DNA of 8,394 bases, from contig DDXK01000018.1 in assembly GCA_002347185.1 (NCBI GenBank), positions 1 to 8,394 of the forward strand, given 5' to 3'. This DNA is from Desulfobulbaceae bacterium UBA2262 (GTDB taxonomy: Bacteria > Desulfobacterota > Desulfobulbia > Desulfobulbales > Desulfurivibrionaceae). The notes below the pieces were generated by a model. It saw only the letters and a program-made list of their open reading frames with translations. It was not told where the DNA came from and searched no databases. Made by a program: the position numbers and the translations under genes. This document shows, piece after piece, positions 1 through 5,502 of this stretch. Position 1 is the stretch's first letter; each line of letters starts with the position of its first letter.

Positions 1-166
1 CACCGACAACGCGGCCATGATCGCGCTGGCGGGACATCACCGCTTCGCAAGCCACGCCACCACCTCCCTGGAGCTGGATGCCTACTCGCGCTCCCAGTTC
101 ATCCATCCGGGCAGCCCGGCAAGCCGGCACAGCTACGGGCCGGCCTGGCAGAACGCCCGGCAATGA
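1..166 (+). CDS. tsaD: TsaD, tRNA N6-adenosine threonylcarbamoyltransferase (C-terminal end only)
   Basis: Only the last 54 codons are present; the gene enters from the left, read in the frame starting at base 2 and stopping at TGA 164-166. The visible peptide begins TDNAAMIALAG, which matches the conserved C-terminal CTDNAAMIA-type motif of the TsaD/Gcp/YgjD family. In that family the Asp belongs to the metal/nucleotide site of the ASKHA fold. The enzyme transfers the threonylcarbamoyl group to A37 of ANN-decoding tRNAs in the cytoplasm, working with TsaB and TsaE. The remaining tail, rich in His, Ser and Pro, looks like ordinary C-terminal variation. The stop codon overlaps the next start codon as ATGA, which points to translational coupling. 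The N-terminal metal-binding HxxxH region lies outside the window and cannot be checked. Confidence 0.85.
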   Translation, partial: TDNAAMIALAGHHRFASHATTSLELDAYSRSQFIHPGSPASRHSYGPAWQNARQ

Positions 167-663
167 AACCGAAGCGGCTGGCCAGATACTACTACCTGAA
201 AGTGCTCCGCCTGGAAGGAGACCCGCGCTCCCTGGCGCTTGGGGTCGCCATCGGCCTCTTTGTCGGCGTCACCCCCACCCTGCCCCTGCACACCGTCCTC
301 ATCCTCGCCCTGGCCGGCCTGCTGCGCGGCAACATCCTTGCCGGGCTGCTGGCCGCCACCGCCATCAGCAACCCTCTGACCTTCCTGCCCCAGTATTATT
401 TTTCCTGGCGGCTCGGCAGCCTGCTGTTGCCCGGCCGTCTCAGCTGGGAACGGATCGAAGGGCTGCTGGCCGGCTTCGACTCTGGCGCCGGCTTTCAGGA
501 AAACCTGGCCAGCCTCGGCCACCTCGGCCTGGACGCCATCGCGGTGTTGCTCCTCGGCGGCGTGCTGCTGGCCATCCCCTTCACCTTGGCCGGCTACCTG
601 CTCTCCCTGCGTTTCTTCATCGCCCTCCGGAAGAAACGGCAGGCAAAACACATACTCGATTGA
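163..663 (+). CDS. DUF2062 small integral membrane protein
   Basis: A 166-residue protein starting at the ATG that overlaps the tsaD stop (ATGA, 163-166). No Shine-Dalgarno is visible, so initiation probably depends on coupling. The N-terminus is basic (MKPKRLARYYY). It is followed by the signature of the DUF2062 family at about residues 19-75: a GDPRSLALGVAIGLFVGVTP-like stretch, then a second hydrophobic segment containing an AISNP motif. Another hydrophobic helix lies near residues 127-155, and the tail is basic (LRKKRQAKH). I read this as an inner-membrane protein with three or four membrane segments. The family has no established biochemical role; members often sit next to housekeeping or envelope genes. 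Here it lies between two RNA-modification genes, which by itself does not show that it acts on RNA. Confidence 0.8.
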   Translation: MKPKRLARYYYLKVLRLEGDPRSLALGVAIGLFVGVTPTLPLHTVLILALAGLLRGNILAGLLAATAISNPLTFLPQYYFSWRLGSLLLPGRLSWERIEGLLAGFDSGAGFQENLASLGHLGLDAIAVLLLGGVLLAIPFTLAGYLLSLRFFIALRKKRQAKHILD

Positions 664-670
664 GGAGCCC

Positions 671-1543
671 ATGAGCCCCGCCCTGCCCATCAAAAAAATC
701 CTCGCCGACCACAGGCTCGCCCCCAGCAAAAAACTGGGCCAGAACTTCCTGGTCCATGGCCAGACCGCGGAAAGGATCGTCGACCTCTCCGGCATCAGCG
801 CGGAGGATACCGCCATCGAACTCGGCGTCGGCCTAGGCTCCCTGACCCTGCCCCTGGCCCGGCGGGTCCGGCGCCTGATCGGCATCGAGCTCGATGCCGG
901 GATCATCGCCTACCACGAGGAGCAGCGGGATCTGCCCGGCAATGTGACCCTGCTGCACCAGGATCTGCTCAAGACGGATTTCGCCGCCTTGGCCAGGGAA
1001 ACCGGAGGCCCTCTGAAAATCCTCGCCAACCTGCCCTATTCCATTTCCAACCCGCTGCTCTTCAAGCTGGTCGAAAACCATGCGCATCTCGCCTGGGCGG
1101 TGCTGATGCTGCAGAAGGAAGTGGGGCAGCGCCTCACCGCCGCCGTGGGCAGCAAGGAGTACGGAGTGCTCTCGGTGCTGCTGGCCGGCTGCGCCACGGT
1201 GCGGACCCTGATGCAGGTCGGGCCGGCCCAGTTTCATCCGCGGCCCAAGGTGGATTCGGTGGTGGTGAAGATCAGCTTTCTGCCCGTGCCGGAAAGGGTC
1301 ACGGCGCTACCGCCACACGACCGGCAACTCTTGCGCCGCCTGGTCAACGCCGCCTTCCAGCAGCGCCGGAAAACCCTGCGCAACGCCCTGAGCGCTGGCC
1401 TCTTTCCAGACGTGGCCAAGGAAAAGGTGGGCGACCTCCTCCGTGCGGCGGGGATCAACCCGGAAACCCGGGCCGAACGCTTGACCATCGAGGATTTTGT
1501 CCGCCTTACCTGTCTGGTGGCCCAGTCCCCCCCTCTCCCGTGA
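671..1543 (+). CDS. rsmA: RsmA/KsgA, 16S rRNA (A1518/A1519-N6)-dimethyltransferase
   Basis: A 290-residue protein, the usual length for the family. It dimethylates two adjacent adenosines in the 3'-terminal hairpin of 16S rRNA, using S-adenosylmethionine, late in small-subunit assembly. Visible motifs are the family N-terminal KKLGQNFL (about residues 20-27), SAM-binding motif I as ELGVGLGSLT (50-59), an acidic motif II GIELDAG (71-77), and the catalytic motif IV NLPYSIS with Asn120-Tyr123. The C-terminal helical domain contains FQQRRKTLRNAL, typical of KsgA. The start is supported by AGGAG at 663-667, just after the stop of the DUF2062 gene 7 nt upstream. Motif I has Val where many homologues have Pro (GPGLG), a mild substitution. 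Loss of this enzyme gives kasugamycin resistance in well-studied bacteria. Confidence 0.95.
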   Translation: MSPALPIKKILADHRLAPSKKLGQNFLVHGQTAERIVDLSGISAEDTAIELGVGLGSLTLPLARRVRRLIGIELDAGIIAYHEEQRDLPGNVTLLHQDLLKTDFAALARETGGPLKILANLPYSISNPLLFKLVENHAHLAWAVLMLQKEVGQRLTAAVGSKEYGVLSVLLAGCATVRTLMQVGPAQFHPRPKVDSVVVKISFLPVPERVTALPPHDRQLLRRLVNAAFQQRRKTLRNALSAGLFPDVAKEKVGDLLRAAGINPETRAERLTIEDFVRLTCLVAQSPPLP

Positions 1544-1547
1544 CGGC

Positions 1548-2711
1548 ATGCGAGACTTTGTTTTTCAGCATCCCACCGCAATCACCTTTGGCCGGGACGC
1601 CCTGGCCAGGGTCGGGGAAAAAGCGGCAGCCTTGGGCAAACGGGCCCTGCTGGTCACCGGCCGGGAGAGCAGCAGCCGTCACGGCAGCCGCCAGCAGGCG
1701 CTGGCCTCCCTGCGGGCCGCTGGTCTCAGCGTTGTCGAGCTGCAGGGCGTTCCCCCCAATCCCCCTCTTTCCCAGGCCCGAAGCGGCATCCGCCTGGCCC
1801 GGCAGGAGGGGATCGAACTCCTCGTCGCCCTGGGAGGAGGAAGCGTCATCGACTGCGCCAAGGCCATTGCCGCAGGCAGCCTGGTCGCCCACGATGTCTG
1901 GCTCTTCTTCCGGGGCAAGAAAAGCATCAGGACGGCCCTGCCGGTGGTGGCGGTGCCGACCCTGGCCGGCTCCGGCTCCGAGACCAGCAGCGGCATGGTG
2001 CTCACCCACGACGAGCGCAGGGAGAAGATCGGTATTGGCAACCGGCTGCTCTTCCCCAGGGCCGCCCTCCTCGACCCGCTTCTCACCTGCACGGCATCGC
2101 CGGCCGCCACCGCCTACGGGACCGTGGACGCCATCAGCCATCTCCTGGAATTCTATCTCTTTCGGGAGGAGAGCTCTGCTCCGTTGCAGGACGGCTACAG
2201 CGAGGGGCTGATGAAAACCCTGATGGCAGCGTGCGAAACGGCCCTGGCCGATCCCGATCACTATCGGGCGCGGGCCGAGCTGCTCTGGGCAAGCAGCCTG
2301 GCCCTCAATGGCCTCAGCGCTGCCGGCCTGGGCAAGGTCGCCCTCCCCTGCCATCTCCTCGAACACGCGCTCAGCGGCCTGCATGACCTTCCGCACGGAG
2401 CAGGCCTGGCTGCCCTGCTCCCGGGACTGCTGCGTCACCAGGCCGAAAGGGACCCAGGGCGGCTGGCCCGCTTCGCGACCAGGGTGCTTGACCTTGCCGG
2501 AGCAGGAGAGAAAGAACTGGCCTGGGCCGGCATCGAGCGCTTTGCTGCCTGGCTGCAAGCCATCGGCACCCCCACCTCCCTGGGCGACCTTGGCCTCACC
2601 AGCCGTGATCTCCCAGGCCTCTGTGCCCAGACCAGGGAGCAGGCGCGGCTCTGGCGGCTTAGTCGCTATGGTCCGGAGGTGGTTCTGGAGATACTGGCCG
2701 CTTCTCTCTGA
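1548..2711 (+). CDS. Iron-containing (group III) alcohol dehydrogenase, butanol-dehydrogenase-like
   Basis: A 387-residue protein, the typical family size. The N-terminus (MRDFVFQHPTAITFG) is the expected start of the nucleotide-binding domain. The NAD(P)-binding signature is LVALGGGSVIDCAKA, followed by PTLAGSGSETSSG, which contacts the nucleotide and substrate region. The four metal ligands are intact: Asp194, His198, His269 and His283, the last two in a CHLLEH...LPHG context with the usual 14-residue spacing. The likely reaction is reversible NAD(P)H-dependent reduction of an aldehyde to an alcohol in the cytoplasm; the substrate cannot be read from sequence. The start is set at 1548, 4 nt after the rsmA stop, because family homology begins there. 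There is no clear Shine-Dalgarno, and the in-frame TTG at 1497 lies inside rsmA. The 3' end overlaps the convergent DUF3108 gene by 53 nt. Confidence 0.9.
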   Translation: MRDFVFQHPTAITFGRDALARVGEKAAALGKRALLVTGRESSSRHGSRQQALASLRAAGLSVVELQGVPPNPPLSQARSGIRLARQEGIELLVALGGGSVIDCAKAIAAGSLVAHDVWLFFRGKKSIRTALPVVAVPTLAGSGSETSSGMVLTHDERREKIGIGNRLLFPRAALLDPLLTCTASPAATAYGTVDAISHLLEFYLFREESSAPLQDGYSEGLMKTLMAACETALADPDHYRARAELLWASSLALNGLSAAGLGKVALPCHLLEHALSGLHDLPHGAGLAALLPGLLRHQAERDPGRLARFATRVLDLAGAGEKELAWAGIERFAAWLQAIGTPTSLGDLGLTSRDLPGLCAQTREQARLWRLSRYGPEVVLEILAASL

Positions 2712-3504
2712 GCACGGCGGAGAGGGCAGGCCCGCTGTACTCGACCAGCTCCGCGGTCAGCGAGCCGATGACGATCCTGGCCTCGATCCTGGCCGGGATG
2801 CGCAAGGCATCGGCGGTGAGCCAGACGAGGGGATCTCCCACCTTTTCGTAAAGGCCCTTGAATTTGAGGTGGGGCCTGGCCTTGAGCAGCCTTTGGGTGC
2901 CGAAGAGCGTCTCCGCCTCCTCCTCGCCCAGGAAGGAAACCTTCACCTCGTGCCGCTTCCTGTCGGCAAAGGTGGGCACCACCAGTTCCCCCTCCTTCCG
3001 CAGGGGAAGAACCCGCAGCAGGAAAAAGGAGGAAAATTCATTGTGGGCGGGGCCGTCCAGCTGATAATTCTCCGGCGGGTCGTCGTTTTTCTGATGGGTG
3101 ACCCGAAAGGCCTCCTGATCATAGAGGGTCAACCTCCGGTTCCGGCGCCGCCCTTCCCGCTGCTCCATCTCGTGACGGACCGGCAGGCGGTTTTTTCCTT
3201 CCACGACGGTCAGGAACCTGTCTTCCACCGGATAGAAGACCGCCAGGAGCCCGGCGGATTTTGCGACCACCTCCAGGGCAAAGCGCTCCGGATGGCCATC
3301 GAGCCTCCGCACCGCCATCTCCAGTTCTCCGGCCGGAATACCAAGCCAGCTCACCCGGTAGCGCAACCGCTCCCCGCCGCCATAGGCGCTTGCCAGCAGG
3401 CCTTCTTCCGGCGGCGTGGCCAAAAGGGCTGCCGTGGCGCAACAGAGAGAGAAGAACAGAGACAGGAAAACCGCGAGGAGTATGGCTGCTCTTTTTTTTC
3501 TCAT
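2659..3504 (-). CDS. DUF3108 family exported protein
   Basis: A 281-residue protein read right to left, ATG at 3502-3504 and TAA at 2659-2661. It opens with a Sec signal peptide: a basic MRKKR, then a hydrophobic core to about residue 27, with a likely signal peptidase I cut near ATA. Two adjacent Cys near residue 21 do not form a good lipobox. The mature part fits DUF3108: an early YGGGERLRYRVSWLGIPAGE stretch and a late KGLYEKVGDPLVWLTADALR stretch, followed by a beta-rich end. Members are predicted periplasmic beta-sandwich proteins of unknown function. The last 17 or so residues (Pro- and Glu-rich) lie beyond the domain and are encoded in the 53-nt overlap with the dehydrogenase gene. The Shine-Dalgarno is weak. 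The 5' region of 173 bp is shared with the divergent gene at 3678. Confidence 0.8.
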   Translation of the reverse strand: MRKKRAAILLAVFLSLFFSLCCATAALLATPPEEGLLASAYGGGERLRYRVSWLGIPAGELEMAVRRLDGHPERFALEVVAKSAGLLAVFYPVEDRFLTVVEGKNRLPVRHEMEQREGRRRNRRLTLYDQEAFRVTHQKNDDPPENYQLDGPAHNEFSSFFLLRVLPLRKEGELVVPTFADRKRHEVKVSFLGEEEAETLFGTQRLLKARPHLKFKGLYEKVGDPLVWLTADALRIPARIEARIVIGSLTAELVEYSGPALSAVLREKRPVSPEPPPDHSD

Positions 3505-3667
3505 CTGCAGATGCCCCAGTCCGGAAATTTTCGCGGAAATGCCGTCCTCAATTCCTCCAGGAGGTTTTGCTGTTTTGCCCCGTTTATTTTTGTGCTAAAA
3601 AGGGAAAAGTCATCCGGAGCAAGCACTCCTGGCCCGCCATGGGCCTCTTCCGGAAAAAGCAGCAAAC

Positions 3668-3672
3668 AGGGG
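3668..3672 (+). promoter_or_regulatory. Shine-Dalgarno that decides the start at 3678
   Basis: AGGGG lies 5 nt before the ATG at 3678. The alternative in-frame ATG at 3639 has only a GGAG about 19 nt upstream, which is too far, so 3678 is preferred as the start of the following gene. Confidence 0.55.
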
Positions 3673-3677
3673 CGTGC

Positions 3678-4028
3678 ATGGCCTTGATCAGGGTACCACA
3701 GTATGCGCAATTTTCTAAGAAGAAGCGCAAGATATATGAACTTGCCGTCCAGAAACTGCGCCTGAATCTGGCCCAAGGCTTCACCTACGACCAGGCCTGC
3801 GATACGTTGAGCGACCTCGACGCGGAGATGCGCGCCTTCGTCCGCGACGATTTCCTGAAAATCCTCATCGCGGAGGAACATTTCGGCGCCGGTCTCGAAC
3901 TGACCGACCTCGCCCTTTTCCTCAACCTTTCCTGCGAGCAGATCGAGTCGGCGGCCCTCTCCCTGCTCAACGACATGGTGCGGGAGGCGGACGAGCACCA
4001 GAGGAAAGAAAGGAAGCGGGCGCACTGA
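3678..4028 (+). CDS. Conserved-looking hypothetical protein, all-helical, possible helix-turn-helix
   Basis: A 116-residue protein with no family I recognise. It starts with a short basic segment (YAQFSKKKRKIYELAVQKLR). Helix-forming stretches then alternate with short turns, and the C-terminus is strongly charged (MVREADEHQRKERKRAH). There is no signal peptide or membrane segment, so it is probably cytoplasmic. Around residues 76-98, the pattern ELTDLALFLNLSCEQIESA resembles the recognition part of a helix-turn-helix: a small residue in the turn with hydrophobic spacing on either side. This is a weak structural guess. The single Cys is in this segment. An in-frame start at 3639 would add 13 residues (MGLFRKKQQ...) but lacks a ribosome site. 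It lies 85 bp before the DUF166 gene on the same strand and may be co-transcribed with it. Codon usage and third-position GC look like the neighbours. Confidence 0.7.
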   Translation: MALIRVPQYAQFSKKKRKIYELAVQKLRLNLAQGFTYDQACDTLSDLDAEMRAFVRDDFLKILIAEEHFGAGLELTDLALFLNLSCEQIESAALSLLNDMVREADEHQRKERKRAH

Positions 4029-4046
4029 GAGGCGGCGGGAAGGCAC

Positions 4047-4058
4047 GGGCCGCGGCCC
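4047..4058. repeat. Perfect 12-bp palindrome between two genes
   Basis: GGGCCGCGGCCC is a perfect palindrome in the 85-bp gap between the gene ending at 4028 and the one starting at 4114. There is no T-run after it, so it does not look like an intrinsic terminator. In such GC-rich DNA it may be chance. Confidence 0.4.
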
Positions 4059-4113
4059 CCGGCTTGTTCCCCGCTCCCCGTCCCGCAAACAGCAGGCGGC
4101 AAGGAAGCAAAGC

Positions 4114-4776
4114 ATGTCCCAATCCCCCCACCAGCCCGGCGGCGGCCGGCTGATCATCTTTCAGGAAAACGGCGCCGGCCAGCAGAAGATAGCCGGCATT
4201 GAAAAATATGGGCAGGGGATCGTCATCACGGCGCTGTACGACCTGGCCGGCCCCTTTCCGGAGTTCATCGACGAGCCAGAACCCTATTTCCCCAGAGAGT
4301 TCGATGGCGATCTCGTTCTGAGCTTTCTCAGACACCCGGACCTTCTCGCCCATCTGGCCAGGCTCTGCCTGGAGAGGGGCCTCCCCCTCATCGCCTCGGG
4401 AAAAAAGGCGCCCGGGGCGCTCACCCCCTTCACCTGCTGCGGCCTTGGCCGTCTTCCCGGCCTTGGTGCCTATGGCGAACAGTTCGGCTTTCCAGAGCTT
4501 GCCCTGACCCTGGACGAAGAAAACCGGATCAGCAGCGCGAGCGTCCTGCGCGGTGCCTCCTGCGGGGCCACCTGGGAGGCGCTGGCAAGGATCATCGGCC
4601 TGCCGCTTGCCGAGGCCTTGGTCTCCTATGCCAGGGAGGTGCAGTATCTCTGCCAGGCAGACCCCAGCGCCTTTGATCCGGTTTCCGGCAAAAGCGCTGT
4701 CCATTATGCGGGCCATGCGCATGCCGCCGCCCTCAAAAAGGCCGCGGCGGAGTGGGAGCAGAGCACGCGCCCCTGA
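4114..4776 (+). CDS. DUF166 (COG1810) family protein
   Basis: A 220-residue protein preceded by AAGGAAG 7 nt before the ATG. I assign it to DUF166/COG1810 from the central and C-terminal signature. This comprises PFTCCGLGRLPGLGAYGEQFG (Cys108, Cys109), the hallmark VLRGASCGATWEA (Cys150), and a later QYLCQADPSAFDP (Cys180). Another Cys is at residue 85. There is no signal peptide or membrane helix, so it is predicted cytoplasmic. The family is found in methanogens and other anaerobes. It was once labelled thymidylate synthase in databases, but I know of no solid biochemical evidence for that, so I do not repeat it as a function. The clustered cysteines make an Fe-S cluster or metal site plausible, which is an inference. 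The preceding small gene may be in the same operon. No plus-strand terminator is visible after the stop. Confidence 0.75.
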   Translation: MSQSPHQPGGGRLIIFQENGAGQQKIAGIEKYGQGIVITALYDLAGPFPEFIDEPEPYFPREFDGDLVLSFLRHPDLLAHLARLCLERGLPLIASGKKAPGALTPFTCCGLGRLPGLGAYGEQFGFPELALTLDEENRISSASVLRGASCGATWEALARIIGLPLAEALVSYAREVQYLCQADPSAFDPVSGKSAVHYAGHAHAAALKKAAAEWEQSTRP

Positions 4777-4778
4777 AC

Positions 4779-4815
4779 AAAAAAATGGGGCGGCGTCGCC
4801 ACGCGACCCCGCCCC
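4779..4815 (-). terminator. Intrinsic terminator of the zraP-like gene
   Basis: Arms 4787-4799 and 4803-4815 form a 13-bp GC-rich stem with one mismatch and a 3-nt loop. On the minus strand the hairpin is followed by one A and then seven T (the A-run at 4779-4785 on the plus strand). It therefore ends minus-strand transcripts about 30 nt beyond the stop codon at 4843. On the plus strand no T-tract follows, so it would at best be a weak stop for the DUF166 gene. Confidence 0.85.
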
Positions 4816-4842
4816 TGCCTGCAGATCCAGCCTATTTTGGGG

Positions 4843-5286
4843 CTAGAAGCGGCAACCGCCGCGACCGAAGCCCATTCCCTGGCCCTGGCCTTGGCCCATC
4901 CCCATTCCAGCCCCGCCGCAGGGTCCGCCACAGGCACCCGGACCGAAGCCGCGACCGGCCAGGCCGCTTTCCGTGGCCTTTTTATGGATTGCCTCCCGCA
5001 GGTCAAAGAACTCCTCGGAGAGCTTTGCCACCTTTTTCTCATCCGGGTTGGCATTGTTCTGGGCGGCGGCAAGTTCAGCCCTTTTCGCAAACATCTTCTT
5101 GCGCAGCTCGGTTGTCTCGCTCAGAAATTTTTCCTGCGCCTTGAGGGTTTCCTCATCGAGCTGCTGGTTGTAGCCGGGACCCATCATGTAGCCGGGGCCG
5201 CCAGCCCAGGGACGGGCCTCGGCAAGTTGATAGCCAGCCAGGCCGATGGTGGCGATTGCGGCGATGGTGAGTAGTCTCTTTTTCAT
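4843..5286 (-). CDS. ZraP/Spy/CpxP-like periplasmic metal-resistance chaperone
   Basis: A 147-residue protein, ATG at 5284-5286, with a strong AGGAGG Shine-Dalgarno at 5293-5298. It has a classic Sec signal peptide with a cut after AEA (residue 24). The mature protein has a short Gly/Met/Tyr segment (PGYMMGPGY). A charged helical hairpin follows at about residues 42-106, rich in Glu and Lys, containing LRKKMFAKRAEL and the turn NPDEKK. The tail (108-147) is rich in Gly, Met and Gln and carries CGGPC (Cys119, Cys123) and Cys145. This layout is that of the ZraP/Spy/CpxP (Metal_resist) superfamily: periplasmic zinc-binding or holdase chaperones induced by envelope stress. The neighbouring ZraS-type kinase and the sigma-54 promoter favour a ZraP role. 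The tail uses Cys and Met where E. coli ZraP uses His, so the bound metal may differ. A terminator follows the stop. Confidence 0.8.
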   Translation of the reverse strand: MKKRLLTIAAIATIGLAGYQLAEARPWAGGPGYMMGPGYNQQLDEETLKAQEKFLSETTELRKKMFAKRAELAAAQNNANPDEKKVAKLSEEFFDLREAIHKKATESGLAGRGFGPGACGGPCGGAGMGMGQGQGQGMGFGRGGCRF

Positions 5287-5351
5287 TTTCTGCCTCCTAT
5301 GGTAGGTTGTATTGCTTCTCCGTTGTTGCAGCCAGTATTGTCCGGTAACAA

Positions 5352-5367
5352 TTCAACATCCGTGCCA
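5352..5367 (-). promoter_or_regulatory. Sigma-54 (RpoN) promoter for the zraP-like gene
   Basis: On the minus strand the sequence is TGGCACGGATGTTGAA. The -24 part TGGCACG is a perfect consensus match; the -12 part is TTGAA against the consensus TTGCA/TTGCT. The spacing between the -24 GG and the -12 dinucleotide is exactly canonical. The single departure is A in place of the C at -12. The predicted start is near 5341 (an A on the minus strand), leaving a leader of about 55 nt before the ATG at 5286. E. coli zraP is also RpoN-dependent, which supports the reading. Confidence 0.75.
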
Positions 5368-5385
5368 ACCATGGGTAAAAATGAG

Positions 5386-5398
5386 AAACATATTGATT
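5386..5398 (-). promoter_or_regulatory. Putative IHF binding site
   Basis: The minus strand reads AATCAATATGTTT, which fits the IHF consensus WATCAANNNNTTR at every position except the last. It is centred near -51 from the predicted sigma-54 start, between the promoter and the tandem dyads. That is where an IHF bend helps a distant activator contact RpoN polymerase. Confidence 0.5.
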
Positions 5399-5412
5399 TC
5401 ACGACAATTACC

Positions 5413-5450
5413 AAAAAAAACAGGGACAGGGCTTCCTCAGGCCCTGTCCC
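5413..5450 (-). terminator. Strong terminator-like hairpin inside the regulatory region
   Basis: Perfect 10-bp arms GGGACAGGGC (5423-5432) and GCCCTGTCCC (5441-5450) enclose an 8-nt loop. On the minus strand the stem is followed by TG and eight T, giving a textbook intrinsic terminator. No minus-strand gene lies to its right. It would therefore end either a small RNA started in 5500-5620 or read-through, upstream of the sigma-54 promoter. On the plus strand the nearest T-run begins 11 nt after the stem, so activity in that direction is doubtful. It could alternatively be a protein-binding dyad. Confidence 0.6.
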
Positions 5451-5456
5451 GAGGCT

Positions 5457-5472
5457 GGATATTTTTTATCCA
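5457..5472. promoter_or_regulatory. Candidate activator-binding dyad, proximal copy
   Basis: The minus strand reads TGGATAAAAAATATCC. On the plus strand, TGGATA and TATCCA form a perfect 6-bp inverted repeat (5456-5472) around a run of T. It is centred near -124 from the predicted sigma-54 start, the usual distance for an enhancer-binding protein. It is also framed by GGCTGG/CCAGCC (5453-5458 and 5475-5480). Confidence 0.55.
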
Positions 5473-5486
5473 CTCCAGCCAGGCCC

Positions 5487-5502
5487 GTGTATTTTTTACC
5501 CA
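5487..5502. promoter_or_regulatory. Candidate activator-binding dyad, distal copy
   Basis: The minus strand reads TGGGTAAAAAATACAC, identical to the proximal copy at 13 of 16 positions and offset by exactly 30 bp, about three helical turns. It is centred near -154. Two same-face sites are typical for an upstream activating sequence that assembles an activator oligomer. Confidence 0.55.

Noticed and set aside
133..906. 257-codon open frame on the minus strand across the DUF2062 and rsmA genes
   Set aside because: It spans two genes with clear plus-strand homology and encodes Gln/Gly-rich sequence typical of reversed GC-rich coding DNA.
1506..2558. 350-codon open frame on the minus strand opposite the alcohol dehydrogenase
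   Set aside because: It is a GC-rich antisense shadow. The plus frame carries all metal ligands and nucleotide motifs, while the minus frame has low-complexity Gly/Gln-rich sequence and no family features.
2308..3687. 459-codon plus-strand open frame over the end of the dehydrogenase and the DUF3108 gene
   Set aside because: Its product is Pro/Arg-rich and shows no domain. The DUF3108 signature and signal peptide are on the minus strand.
5461..5502. The two T-run repeats as plus-strand terminators or a CRISPR-like array
   Set aside because: Only two units with degenerate dyads and no GC-rich stem directly before the T-runs. Their position relative to the sigma-54 promoter is better explained as activator sites.
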